Assembly: GCF_017744675.1 (NCBI RefSeq)
Contig: NZ_JAGIAV010000001.1
Location: 800,907-864,906 of the forward strand
Direction of reading: 5' to 3'
From: Flavobacterium sp.
GTDB taxonomy: Bacteria > Bacteroidota > Bacteroidia > Flavobacteriales > Flavobacteriaceae
Length of the DNA stretch: 64,000 nt
Shown: piece after piece, positions 49,735 through 58,210 of the stretch
Layout of the letters: each line of letters starts with the position of its first letter
Position numbering within the stretch: position 1 is the first letter of the stretch
Position numbers and translations under genes: made by a program
Notes under the pieces: model-generated
What the model was told of the DNA's origin: nothing
What the model saw: only the letters and a program-made list of their open reading frames with translations
Database searches by the model: none

Positions 49735-50079
49735 ATGAATATTTTTGTTGGAAGCCTTCCATTCAGTATTGAGGAAGCAGATTTAAGAGAGTCTTTTGAG
49801 GCTTATGGTGCAGTTGACTCTGTTAAAATTATTACTGATAAATTTACTGGAAGAAGTAAAGGATTCGGTTTTGTTGAAATGCCAAATGATGCTGAAGCTC
49901 AAAAAGCAATTGACGAATTAAACGGAGCTGTTGTTTCAGGACGTACAATTGTTGTAAACAAATCTGAACCAAAACCAGAAGGCGAAAGAAGAAGTTTTAA
50001 TAACAACCGCGGAGGAAACGATCGTGGAGGTTACGGAAACAACCGTGGTGGAGATCGCGGAAACAGAAGAGAATATTAA
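49735..50079 (+). CDS. RRM-domain RNA-binding protein
   Basis: A 114-aa protein. A single RRM at residues 1-80 has RNP2 MNIFVGSLPF and RNP1 GRSKGFGFVEM, with the intervening FEAYGAVDSVKIITDKFTG. A Gly/Arg/Asn-rich tail follows (NNRGGNDRGGYGNNRGGDRG). This is the Bacteroidota/cyanobacterial cold-shock-like RRM protein type, a general RNA chaperone or post-transcriptional regulator. Monocistronic with a strong terminator. Confidence 0.93.
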   Translation: MNIFVGSLPFSIEEADLRESFEAYGAVDSVKIITDKFTGRSKGFGFVEMPNDAEAQKAIDELNGAVVSGRTIVVNKSEPKPEGERRSFNNNRGGNDRGGYGNNRGGDRGNRREY

Positions 50080-50099
50080 TGTTTTTTTTCTAAAATATA

Positions 50100-50132
50100 A
50101 AAGGGATCAACGAAAGTTGGTCCCTTTTTTTT
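50100..50132 (+). terminator. terminator of the RRM gene
   Basis: AAAGGGATCAAC (50100-50111), GAAA tetraloop, GTTGGTCCCTTT (50116-50127), eight T in all. One G-U pair. Confidence 0.88.
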
Positions 50133-50224
50133 GTTTGCTTCGCCCGTTCGGCTAAAGCCTCGGGTCAAGTTTCAGGTTTCACGTTCCACAACTTGAAACT
50201 TGAAACCTGAAACAAAATTAACTT

Positions 50225-51280
50225 TTATACATTCGCAGCTAACCAGTCGCCAACTTCTTTGGTGCCGTATGCTTTGCCTCCGTTAGCTAAATCTTCGGTA
50301 ACTACTCCAGCTTCTAAAGCTTTGTTTACAGCATCTCTCATTGCTTTTCCTTCTTCCATCAATCCGAAGTTTTCGAACATCATGGCAGCAGATAAAACAG
50401 TCGCCATTGGGTTAGCAATGTTTAATCCTGTAGCTTGTGGATATGAACCGTGAATAGGCTCAAATAAAGATACTTCAGCTCCCATAGATGCAGAAGGCAT
50501 TAATCCCATTGAACCAGAAATTACAGAAGCCTCATCTGTTAAGATGTCTCCAAATAAGTTCTCCGTAATTAATACATCGTAAGAGTTTGGCCATTGAACC
50601 AAACGCATAGCAACAGCGTCAACAAATTCGTAGCTCACTTCTACTTCTGGATAATCTTTTTCCATTGCTTGAACTGTTTCTCTCCATAAACGTGAAGTTT
50701 CCAAAACGTTTGCTTTATCAACGCAGCAAAGTTTTTTAGAACGAGTCATTGCCAGTTCGAAACCTTTTTTAGCCAAACGCTGTACTTCTGCTCTTGTGTA
50801 AACACAATTGTCGTAAGCTGTATCTCCGTTGTCTTTTCTTCCTTTTTCACCAAAGTAAATTCCGCCTGTTAGCTCTCTTAAGAAAACTAAATCAGTTCCT
50901 TCGATTCTTTCTCTTTTTAGCGGCGATTTGTCTAATAAAGATGGAAATGTAAAAGTTGGTCTTACGTTTGCAAACAAACCTAAAGCTTTACGCATTTTTA
51001 ACAAACCTTGTTCTGGACGAACTGGCGCAGAAGGATCGTTATCGTATTTAGGATGGCCAATAGCTCCAAAAAGAACGGCATCAGCATTTTTACAAATTTC
51101 GTGTGTTGCATCTGGATAAGGTTCACCTACTGCATCAATTGCGGCAGCACCTGTTAAAGCTGGTTTCCAAGTAATTTCATGTCCAAATTTTTGCGCAACA
51201 GCATCTGATACTTTTACTGCTTGATCGATTACTTCTGGTCCGATTCCGTCTCCGGCTAAAAGGGCTATGTTTAATTTCAT
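50225..51280 (-). CDS. leuB: 3-isopropylmalate dehydrogenase
   Basis: A 351-aa protein of normal LeuB length. The N-terminal [20 protein letters not shown], the substrate-Arg segment [30 protein letters not shown], and the metal/NAD site [20 protein letters not shown] plus [11 protein letters not shown] are all present. It oxidatively decarboxylates 3-isopropylmalate with NAD+ in leucine synthesis. It is last in the leuC-leuD-leuA-leuB order. It is separated from leuA by a 160-nt repeat-filled gap, so it may be partly uncoupled. Confidence 0.96.
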   Translation of the reverse strand: MKLNIALLAGDGIGPEVIDQAVKVSDAVAQKFGHEITWKPALTGAAAIDAVGEPYPDATHEICKNADAVLFGAIGHPKYDNDPSAPVRPEQGLLKMRKALGLFANVRPTFTFPSLLDKSPLKRERIEGTDLVFLRELTGGIYFGEKGRKDNGDTAYDNCVYTRAEVQRLAKKGFELAMTRSKKLCCVDKANVLETSRLWRETVQAMEKDYPEVEVSYEFVDAVAMRLVQWPNSYDVLITENLFGDILTDEASVISGSMGLMPSASMGAEVSLFEPIHGSYPQATGLNIANPMATVLSAAMMFENFGLMEEGKAMRDAVNKALEAGVVTEDLANGGKAYGTKEVGDWLAANV

Positions 51281-51296
51281 TCTATATTTTTTAAAA

Positions 51297-51442
51297 GGTT
51301 CTAAGGTTCTGAGTTGCTAAGGTTCTAAGTTTTTTAATCTTAGTAGCTTAGTTTTTTTAAGGTTCTAAGGTTCTGAGTGACTAAGGTTCTAAGGTCAAAG
51401 AAAAATCTTAGAGCCTCAGAACCTTAGCCTCTTAGTACCTTA
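51297..51442. repeat. AAGGTTCT(G)AGG repeat with hairpin potential
   Basis: CTAAGGTTCTGAG occurs at 51301-51313 and 51365-51377 and as its reverse complement CTCAGAACCTTAG at 51415-51427, with further AAGGTTCTAAG words between. It occupies the whole leuA-leuB gap and even contributes the leuA stop region. No ORF. Confidence 0.75.
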
Positions 51443-52960
51443 AGTAATAATATTCAACATTTTTTGCGTTGCAATAATCGCTGCAACAGTTTGATCTGAA
51501 TCTAATCCGCGGGTTTTGAATTCTTTACCGTTGTTGACCCATGTAATAATGGTTTCGCACAAGGCATCAGAACTACTTCCTGGCGGAATTCTCACGGCAT
51601 AGTCAATCAATTTTGGAAGTGTTAGCTTTTTGCTTTTGTAAATTTTAGATAAAGCATTCATAAAAGCATCAAACTGACCGTCTCCTTGAGCATTTTCCTC
51701 AATTATTTCTCCATTAAGATTTAAGGACAAAGTAGTAGACGGACGCATTCCTTTTGAGTGAACTAATATATAAGACTCGATTTTGATTTTTTCTTCGTAA
51801 GTATGGCTGTCCAAAACATCAGAAATAATGTAGGGAAGATCTTCTTTAGTTACGGTTTCTTTTTTGTCGCCCAATTCGATAATTCTTTGAGTAACCAATT
51901 TCAAATCTTCGTTGTTTAGTTTTAAACCTAATTCCTGAAGATTCTTTTCAATATTGGCTTTTCCAGAAGTTTTTCCAAGAGCATATTTACGTTTTCTTCC
52001 AAAACGTTCTGGAAGAAGATCATTAAAATAAAGATTGTTTTTGTTGTCTCCATCAGCGTGAATTCCAGCTGTCTGTGTAAAAACGTTGTCGCCAACAATT
52101 GGCTTATTTGCAGGAATTCTGTAACCCGTAAACGTTTCAACCAATTTGCTTACAGAATACAATGAAGTTTCTTTTACGTTGATATTTACTTGTGGCAAAT
52201 AATCGTTGATAACCGCAACTGTACTTTCAAGAGGTGCATTTCCGGCACGTTCTCCCATTCCGTTTACCGTTACGTGAAGTCCGTTAATTCCAGCTTTTAT
52301 GGCTTCCATTACATTGGCAACGCTTAAATCGTAGTCGTTGTGTGCGTGAAAATCGAAATGGATCTGCGGATATTTTTCCTTAATATTAGAAATAAATTCA
52401 AAAGTCAAAGACGGAATTAAAACTCCTAGAGTGTCAGGAAGTAAAATTCTTTTGATTGGCTGAGTTGATAAAAACTCCAAAAATTGAAAGACATATTCAG
52501 GAGAATTTCGCATTCCGTTGCTCCAATCTTCTAGATAAACATTGGTTTCAATGTTATTTTCTTTGGCTAAAACAATTATTTGAGCAATTTCTGAAAAATG
52601 CTGTTCGGGCGTTTTTTTTAACTGATGCGTTAAGTGATTCATTGAACCTTTTGTCAATAAATTTTGAACTTTAGCACCTGCTTTTTTCATCCAATCGATT
52701 GAAACTCCTCCATCAACAAATGTTAGGACTTCAATTCTGTTGATGTATCCTTTTTCTTCAGCCCAAGAAGTAATGCCCTTTACGGCTTGAAATTCTCCTT
52801 CGCTCACACGCGCCGAAGCAATTTCGATTCTATCAATATTCAATTCCTCCAACAACAATTGCGCAATGGTCAGTTTTTCTGCAGCAGAAAATGATACTCC
52901 TGAGGTCTGTTCACCATCACGAAGCGTCGTATCCATTATTTCAATTTTTCTTTTTTCCAT
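51440..52960 (-). CDS. leuA: 2-isopropylmalate synthase (LeuA-family)
   Basis: A 506-aa protein. The HMGL-like TIM barrel opens with IMDTTLRDGEQTSGVSFSAA and has the metal-binding FDFHAHNDYDLSVANVMEAI and the signature HVTVNGMGERAGNAPLES. A C-terminal LeuA regulatory domain follows (SYILVHSKGMRPSTTLSLNL, GDGQFDAFMNAL), implying leucine feedback. It lies within the leu cluster, which favours isopropylmalate synthase over the related citramalate synthase; the sequence alone does not exclude the latter. Confidence 0.88.
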   Translation of the reverse strand: MEKRKIEIMDTTLRDGEQTSGVSFSAAEKLTIAQLLLEELNIDRIEIASARVSEGEFQAVKGITSWAEEKGYINRIEVLTFVDGGVSIDWMKKAGAKVQNLLTKGSMNHLTHQLKKTPEQHFSEIAQIIVLAKENNIETNVYLEDWSNGMRNSPEYVFQFLEFLSTQPIKRILLPDTLGVLIPSLTFEFISNIKEKYPQIHFDFHAHNDYDLSVANVMEAIKAGINGLHVTVNGMGERAGNAPLESTVAVINDYLPQVNINVKETSLYSVSKLVETFTGYRIPANKPIVGDNVFTQTAGIHADGDNKNNLYFNDLLPERFGRKRKYALGKTSGKANIEKNLQELGLKLNNEDLKLVTQRIIELGDKKETVTKEDLPYIISDVLDSHTYEEKIKIESYILVHSKGMRPSTTLSLNLNGEIIEENAQGDGQFDAFMNALSKIYKSKKLTLPKLIDYAVRIPPGSSSDALCETIITWVNNGKEFKTRGLDSDQTVAAIIATQKMLNIIT

Positions 52961-53021
52961 ATTGACAATCTATATTTCCTTAATTTCGAAATGATAGCGG
53001 GTTTGTATTATTAATTTAGAA

Positions 53022-53053
53022 AGACCCGAGAGGTTTTGAAGCCTTTCGGGTCT
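53022..53053 (-). terminator. hairpin between leuD and leuA
   Basis: AGACCCGAGAGGTTT (53022-53036) and AAGCCTTTCGGGTCT (53039-53053), two mismatches, followed by TTTCT on the minus strand. It could attenuate transcription inside the operon. Confidence 0.55.
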
Positions 53054-53075
53054 AATAGACTGAATGATATTTCTA

Positions 53076-53672
53076 TTAGTAAGGAAGTTTATCAGCGAAA
53101 GCTTTAATATCTTCCTTCATATCTTGTAAATAATCGATGTCGTCAAAACCATTAATTAGGTTGTTCTTTTTGTAACCGTTAATAGCGAAAGATTCTTGCT
53201 CGCCAGTTGACAATAAAGTAATAGTTTGGTTAGGAAGATTGATTTCTAATTCTGTTTTAGGATCAGCTTCGATTGCTTTGAAAATATTTTCCAAGAATTC
53301 TGGACTGATTTGTACTGGCAAAACACCAATATTTAAACAGTTTCCTTTGAAGATATCAGCAAAGAAACTAGAAACTACAGCACGGAATCCGTAATCGTAA
53401 ACTGCCCATGCAGCGTGCTCTCTAGAAGATCCAGAACCGAAGTTTTTTCCTCCTACAAGGATTTTTCCGCTGTAAGTTGGATTGTTTAAAACGAAATCTG
53501 CTTTTGGAGTATCGTCTCCATTGTATCTCCAGTCTCTGAAAAGGTTATCTCCAAAACCTTCACGTTTTGTAGCTTTTAAGAAACGAGCTGGAATGATTTG
53601 ATCTGTATCTACGTTCTCAATTGGCAACGGTACACCGCTGCTTGTAAGTATATTAAATTTATCGTATGCCAT
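53076..53672 (-). CDS. leuD: 3-isopropylmalate dehydratase small subunit
   Basis: A 198-aa protein, standard LeuD length. It has the conserved [20 protein letters not shown], the swivelling-domain motif [20 protein letters not shown], and [17 protein letters not shown]. It forms the isomerase with LeuC, converting 2-isopropylmalate to 3-isopropylmalate. It lies downstream of leuC with a 164-nt repeat-containing gap. Confidence 0.96.
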   Translation of the reverse strand: MAYDKFNILTSSGVPLPIENVDTDQIIPARFLKATKREGFGDNLFRDWRYNGDDTPKADFVLNNPTYSGKILVGGKNFGSGSSREHAAWAVYDYGFRAVVSSFFADIFKGNCLNIGVLPVQISPEFLENIFKAIEADPKTELEINLPNQTITLLSTGEQESFAINGYKKNNLINGFDDIDYLQDMKEDIKAFADKLPY

Positions 53673-53680
53673 TTTTTGGA

Positions 53681-53824
53681 ATTTTAGATTTTAGATTTTA
53701 GATTTTAGATTTTCTTTTGAAAACGTAAAACTTTGAATCTAAAATATTTTGTTTTAATAATGTTAGTCAATTTCATTTGAAGACATTTAGATTCAGTTAC
53801 ATCAGCAATCTAAAATCTAAAATC
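53681..53824. repeat. ATTTTAG heptad tandem repeat with inverted partner
   Basis: Five ATTTTAG heptads (53681-53715) are matched by the inverted AATCTAAAATCTAAAATC at 53807-53824, giving an 18-bp perfect stem across the leuC-leuD gap. Confidence 0.75.
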
Positions 53825-53836
53825 TTCAATCTAAAA

Positions 53837-55231
53837 TTAAAAAAGCTCTCTTGGATCTGTTAGTTTTCCTGTAACAGCAGCTGCAGCAGCCATAATTGGA
53901 CTCGCTAATAAAGTTCTAGAACCAGGACCTTGACGACCTTCAAAGTTTCTGTTTGAAGTACTTACTGCATATTTTCCAGCAGGAACTTTATCGTCGTTCA
54001 TGGCTAAACAAGCAGAACATCCAGGCTGACGTAATACGAAACCAGCTTCTGTCAAGATATCTAAAATTCCTTCTTCTTTAATTTGTGCTTCAACAACGTG
54101 AGATCCGGGAACTAACCAAGCCGTAACATTATCGGCTTTTTTTCTTCCTTTTACAATTTCAGCAAAAGCTCTAAAATCTTCAATACGTCCGTTTGTACAG
54201 CTTCCTAAGAAAACGTAATCGATTTGTTTTCCAATCATTACATCATCTTCGTTGAAGCCCATGTAAGCTAAAGATTTTTTGTAAGTTTCCTCACCGCCTT
54301 CAACTTCTTTTGCATTCGGGATATGTTTTGTAATACCAATTCCCATTCCTGGGTTAGTACCATAAGTAATCATTGGTTCGATATCCTCAGCTTTGATGTT
54401 TAATTCAGCATCAAAAACAGCATCAGCATCAGTTTTAAGTGTTTTCCAATATTCAACAGCTTTAGTCCAAGCTTCTCCTTTTGGAGCGTATAATCTTCCT
54501 TCTAAGAAATCAAAAGTAGTTTGGTCAGGAGCGATCATTCCTCCACGAGCACCCATTTCGATACTTAAGTTACAAACTGTCATACGACCTTCCATAGTCA
54601 TATTTTCGAAAACATCACCAGCGTATTCAACAAAGTAACCAGTTCCTCCAGAAGTAGTTAATTGAGCAATAATGTAAAGCGCAACGTCTTTTGGGCCAAC
54701 ACCTTTACTTAGTTGTCCGTTTACGTTAATACGCATTTTCTTTGGTTTAGGCTGCATAATACATTGAGTAGAAAGCACCATTTCAACCTCAGATGTTCCG
54801 ATACCGAAAGCGATAGCGCCAAAAGCACCGTGAGTAGACGTATGCGAGTCTCCACATACAATAGTAGCACCAGGCAAAGTAATTCCGTTTTCAGGACCAA
54901 CTACGTGTACAATTCCATTTTTTTGGTGACCTAATCCCCAGTGCGAAATTCCGTATTCGTTCGCATTGTCTTCAAGAGCTTTCAGCTGGTTTGCCGATAA
55001 AGGATCTTCTACTGGTAAATGTTGGTTTATGGTTGGGGTATTATGGTCTGCAGTTGCAAAAGTACGTTCTGGGTATAAAACGTTAACGCCTCTTGATTTT
55101 AATCCTAAAAAAGCAACAGGACTCGTAACTTCATGAATGAAATGGCGGTCAATAAAAAACACATCTGGCCCATCTTCAATTTTACGCACAACATGTGAAT
55201 CCCATACTTTGTCAAATAATGTCTTACTCAT
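53837..55231 (-). CDS. leuC: 3-isopropylmalate dehydratase large subunit
   Basis: A 464-aa aconitase-family protein of normal LeuC length. It starts [20 protein letters not shown]; the [4Fe-4S] ligand cysteines lie in [14 protein letters not shown] and in [14 protein letters not shown], and the family motif [20 protein letters not shown] is present. First gene of the leu cluster, with a consensus flavobacterial promoter 66 nt upstream. Confidence 0.97.
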   Translation of the reverse strand: MSKTLFDKVWDSHVVRKIEDGPDVFFIDRHFIHEVTSPVAFLGLKSRGVNVLYPERTFATADHNTPTINQHLPVEDPLSANQLKALEDNANEYGISHWGLGHQKNGIVHVVGPENGITLPGATIVCGDSHTSTHGAFGAIAFGIGTSEVEMVLSTQCIMQPKPKKMRINVNGQLSKGVGPKDVALYIIAQLTTSGGTGYFVEYAGDVFENMTMEGRMTVCNLSIEMGARGGMIAPDQTTFDFLEGRLYAPKGEAWTKAVEYWKTLKTDADAVFDAELNIKAEDIEPMITYGTNPGMGIGITKHIPNAKEVEGGEETYKKSLAYMGFNEDDVMIGKQIDYVFLGSCTNGRIEDFRAFAEIVKGRKKADNVTAWLVPGSHVVEAQIKEEGILDILTEAGFVLRQPGCSACLAMNDDKVPAGKYAVSTSNRNFEGRQGPGSRTLLASPIMAAAAAVTGKLTDPRELF

Positions 55232-55296
55232 TTTTTATTTTTTTAAATTGTAATTTCTATAACCACAGCAATTTCCTGTTCATTATAATAGCAAAA

Positions 55297-55326
55297 CAAA
55301 AGTAAAAAAAGATAAAAAAGCGTCAA
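55297..55326 (-). promoter_or_regulatory. promoter of the leuCDAB cluster
   Basis: Minus strand TTG (55326-55324), 19 nt, TACTTTTG (55304-55297), an exact match to the flavobacterial consensus. The leader is about 60 nt; I saw no T-box or Leu-rich leader peptide in it. Confidence 0.75.
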
Positions 55327-55760
55327 TTTCAATATTTCATTATATACGATGCCCAAACTAAATTACAAATTGCCAATTGGCTTTTGCGACTTCAAATTTG
55401 ACCGAAAAATGATTTAAAAACTGATTTTGTTTTTCTTTTTAACTTCTAATTTTGTCTAATTGGTTTTTGTTTTAATAGTTTGCAAATTTATCTCAAAAGC
55501 ACTATAAAATACAGGGTTTTGTTTGAAAATATGTAACAAATTAAATAAAAATAGTAATAATTATTAGTTTTGATTTCTTTTTAAAATGGCTGTTTTTGTG
55601 CTTTTTTTGAGGTTTTAATTCTCTATTTAGGCTGTTATTTAGAATCAATAAAACAGCAAAAGACTACGACATCCAAGAGGTGAAATTTTATAAAAATTTA
55701 TGACTTTTAACACGAAAATTAAAGTCCTAGAAAAACATTTTTTAGAAGATTTTGGAAGAC
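55327..55760. other. AT-rich intergenic stretch, nothing recognised
   Basis: 434 nt between the leu promoter and the AraC gene end. I see no frame with coding character, no strong hairpin and no repeat shared with other gaps. Confidence 0.6.
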
Positions 55761-56681
55761 TTAATTTAAAGAATTTTTGAATTCTAAAGGCGTCAAGTTT
55801 GTTTTCTTTTTGAATAATTTGCTGAACGATTGCGGATATTCAAAACCCAATTGATAAGCGATTTCTGCCACTGAAAGATTGGTTGTAATCAAGAAATCTT
55901 TTGATTTTTCAATGAGTTTGGAATGAATGTGCTGTTGCGCATTTTGTCCTGTTAAGTTTCGAAGCATATCACTCAGATAATGGCTTGAAACATTAATTTG
56001 AGAAGCTAAAAATTCTACACTTGGCAATCCTCTTTTTAAGGTTTCAGCATTGCTAATGTAGTTGTCCAGCGTTTCTTCGACTTTTAATAATAAATCGTGA
56101 CTGACCGTTTTTCTGGTAATAAATTGGCGTTTGTAAAAACGATTGCTGTAATTCAGCAGTACATCAATATAAGAAACAATCACATCTTGACTCATTTCAT
56201 CAATTGCGGTATTGAGTTCGTTTTCGATGCTTTTTAATAACCCAATGATAATTGTTTTTTCGCTGTCTGAAAGATGCAGCGCTTCGTTGGTGTCATAAGA
56301 AAAAAAGCCATATTTCTTGATGCTTTTTCCTAAAGGATAATTTCTAATAAAATCAGAATGAAACAAAAGCGTATAACCTCCGTATTCAGCTCCTTCTTCA
56401 TTTTCGGTAAAAATTAACTGGCTAGGAGAAGCAAATAGGAGTCCGCCTTCATTAAAATCATAATAGCCCTGACCGTAACCCATTTTCCCTTTCGTAGAAA
56501 ACTTATAGGAGATTTTATAAAAATCAAATAAAAAAGCATGGTTTGCTATATCTTCATTGATAACCAACTGTGTATTATCGACCAAACTCACCATTGGATG
56601 AAGCGGTTTTGGCAATCTAAGCAAGTCATGAAACTGTGAGATAGAAGAGATTTTTGCTGGAGTATTGTTTTTCTTTTCCAT
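55761..56681 (-). CDS. AraC-family transcriptional regulator
   Basis: A 306-aa protein. N-terminal cupin-like sensor (FHDLLRLPKPLHPMVSLVDN, FSTKGKMGYGQGYYDFNEGG), C-terminal double HTH (VEFLASQINVSSHYLSDMLR, VAEIAYQLGFEYPQSFSKLF, ending TNLTPLEFKN). The start at 56681 (MEKKNNTPAK) is chosen. The frame remains open for 100 codons upstream, but that part is translated GCTCCAGCGGAG repeat and is not protein-like. It lies downstream of an SDR gene on the same strand, a common AraC/SDR pairing in flavobacteria. Confidence 0.9.
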   Translation of the reverse strand: MEKKNNTPAKISSISQFHDLLRLPKPLHPMVSLVDNTQLVINEDIANHAFLFDFYKISYKFSTKGKMGYGQGYYDFNEGGLLFASPSQLIFTENEEGAEYGGYTLLFHSDFIRNYPLGKSIKKYGFFSYDTNEALHLSDSEKTIIIGLLKSIENELNTAIDEMSQDVIVSYIDVLLNYSNRFYKRQFITRKTVSHDLLLKVEETLDNYISNAETLKRGLPSVEFLASQINVSSHYLSDMLRNLTGQNAQQHIHSKLIEKSKDFLITTNLSVAEIAYQLGFEYPQSFSKLFKKKTNLTPLEFKNSLN

Positions 56682-56812
56682 GATATAAAAGTATGAAATT
56701 TTAAAAAGTAATGAGGCCTTTCCGAAAAGCATTGAACAGTTTCTTTGCTTTTGAAAAGTCAGCTTCGGAGAAGCATAATATTTATAGAAACCGTTTTTAT
56801 TATTAAGAGCAG

Positions 56813-56916
56813 AGCTCCAGCGGAGTGAAATATGTCCGTATTGTAGTGGATATTCCGCTCCGCTGGAGCTTTTTGAATCTGATGGATTTCTATAAATATT
56901 CTGCTCCGCTGGAGCT
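56813..56916. repeat. GCTCCAGCGGAG palindrome, three arms
   Basis: AGCTCCAGCGGAGTGAAATA at 56813-56832 and its inverse TATTCCGCTCCGCTGGAGCT at 56851-56870 form a hairpin. A third inverted arm, TATTCTGCTCCGCTGGAGCT, is at 56897-56916. The element is a dispersed flavobacterial-type palindrome and fills the gap between the SDR and AraC genes. Confidence 0.8.
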
Positions 56917-56928
56917 TGATAAGAATTA

Positions 56929-57732
56929 TTATTCTCCAAAAAATTGTTTGCTAAATTCAGTACGAAAAACTTCGTCTCCAACTTCTAGTCTTTGTTTGTA
57001 CATTGCTTTTGCATCTTCTCCGGCAACGTATCTTAATTGTTTTTTTTCGTCGGTTGCGGCTTCGTAAACTACGTCGGCAATTTGTTCTGCTGTTGACGCC
57101 ATTTCAAACATCGTGTCAACATTGGCAAACAATTTATTTGACAATGTTTCATATTCAGGCTGAATTCCTGTGTCGAGAGAACCGTGTAAAAATTCAGTTT
57201 TAATGCCGCCTGGAGAAACTGTTTTAATGTTTATTCCAAACGGATTTAATTCGTAAGCCATGCTTTCGCTCCAGCCTTCAAGTCCCCATTTTGTTGCATG
57301 ATAGATTGAGCTTAAAGGAAAAGCGATAAGCCCGCCAATAGAAGTTGTAGAAATAAACAAACCACTTTTTCTTTCTCTGAAATACGGAATAAAAGCATTT
57401 GTAACGCGAATTACTCCTAATAAATTAGTGTTGAGCTGTTTTGTAATTTGATCATCTGTAAGGCTTTCCAAAGGGCCAATTAAACCATAGCCAGCATTGT
57501 TGAAAACAATATCTATATCGCTAATTTCAAGTGCTTTTTGAACGGTTGATTGTATTTGGTCATAATTGGTAACGTCTAAAGGTAAAAGCGTTACATTCTT
57601 TAATTGAGAAAGTTCTGTTTCTTTCTCTGGAGTTCTCATGGTTGCGATTACATTCCATCCTTTTTCGTGGAATAATTTTGCTGTTGCTTTTCCTAAACCT
57701 GATGATGCGCCTGTGATAAAAATTGTTTTCAT
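56929..57732 (-). CDS. short-chain dehydrogenase/reductase (SDR)
   Basis: A 267-aa classical SDR. Cofactor motif TGASSGLGKATAKLF at residues 7-21, NNAGYGLIGPLE, catalytic Ser-Ser region ISTTSIGGLIAFPLSS, and the YxxxK pair in IYHATKWGLEG. The basic residues after strand 2 (MRTPEKE) favour NADPH. The substrate is unknown. Divergent from dnaE across a 478-nt gap. Confidence 0.93.
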   Translation of the reverse strand: MKTIFITGASSGLGKATAKLFHEKGWNVIATMRTPEKETELSQLKNVTLLPLDVTNYDQIQSTVQKALEISDIDIVFNNAGYGLIGPLESLTDDQITKQLNTNLLGVIRVTNAFIPYFRERKSGLFISTTSIGGLIAFPLSSIYHATKWGLEGWSESMAYELNPFGINIKTVSPGGIKTEFLHGSLDTGIQPEYETLSNKLFANVDTMFEMASTAEQIADVVYEAATDEKKQLRYVAGEDAKAMYKQRLEVGDEVFRTEFSKQFFGE

Positions 57733-57875
57733 GATTATTATTTTTTATTGTTATAATTTGATGAAGCAAAGTTCAGTATACACTGCAGTTTAAAAGTGTT
57801 CATTTTGAAGCAATGAGTGTTCAAAATGAATAATCGGAGTTTTTTGGATTAAAAAACTTTGAGTGTAATTGTTTT

Positions 57876-58010
57876 AAACACATAGAAACATAGTTTCTCT
57901 ATGCCTACAAAGGCGTTTCACTCAATTTAAATACACATAGCTATGTGTGAAAATCTAGATTTTCTAAAATTTCTTTTTTACAAAACTAAAATCTATGTTT
58001 CTCTGTGTTT
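57876..58010. repeat. AAACACATAGAAACATAG palindrome with nested palindromes
   Basis: AAACACATAGAAACATAG (57876-57893) and CTATGTTTCTCTGTGTTT (57993-58010) match at 17 of 18 positions as inverted arms. Inside are the perfect palindromes ACACATAGCTATGTGT (57933-57948) and AAAATCTAGATTTT (57950-57963). The words resemble the CACAGAG/CTCTGTG arms of the triple repeat at 8338. The rest of the 57733-58210 gap holds no gene I can support. Confidence 0.75.
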
Positions 58011-58210
58011 AAAATTTTAAGAATTGCATTTGACGGATTTCATTTAACGTTTTTGTTAACAACTTTCGTTTCGTTATTTCTCCAAAAAAAGCGTAAATTT
58101 GAATTTCTTCCATTTTTCATTTCGTATTTTGTTATGTTTCATGTTGTCAATAGTTTACAATGTGAAAGATATGAAATTTGGAGCTTTAAAATTTGACTTT
58201 TTATAATTCT

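Noticed and set aside
55232..55296. Leucine attenuator or T-box upstream of leuC
   Set aside because: No Leu-rich leader frame, T-box consensus or terminator/antiterminator pair could be seen in the short leader.
56682..56981. Longer AraC protein
   Set aside because: The extra 100 residues come from the GCTCCAGCGGAG repeat and adjacent SDR end.
58005..58196. 63-codon frame before dnaE
   Set aside because: Starts inside a palindrome arm, no domain or signal, lies in the dnaE promoter region.
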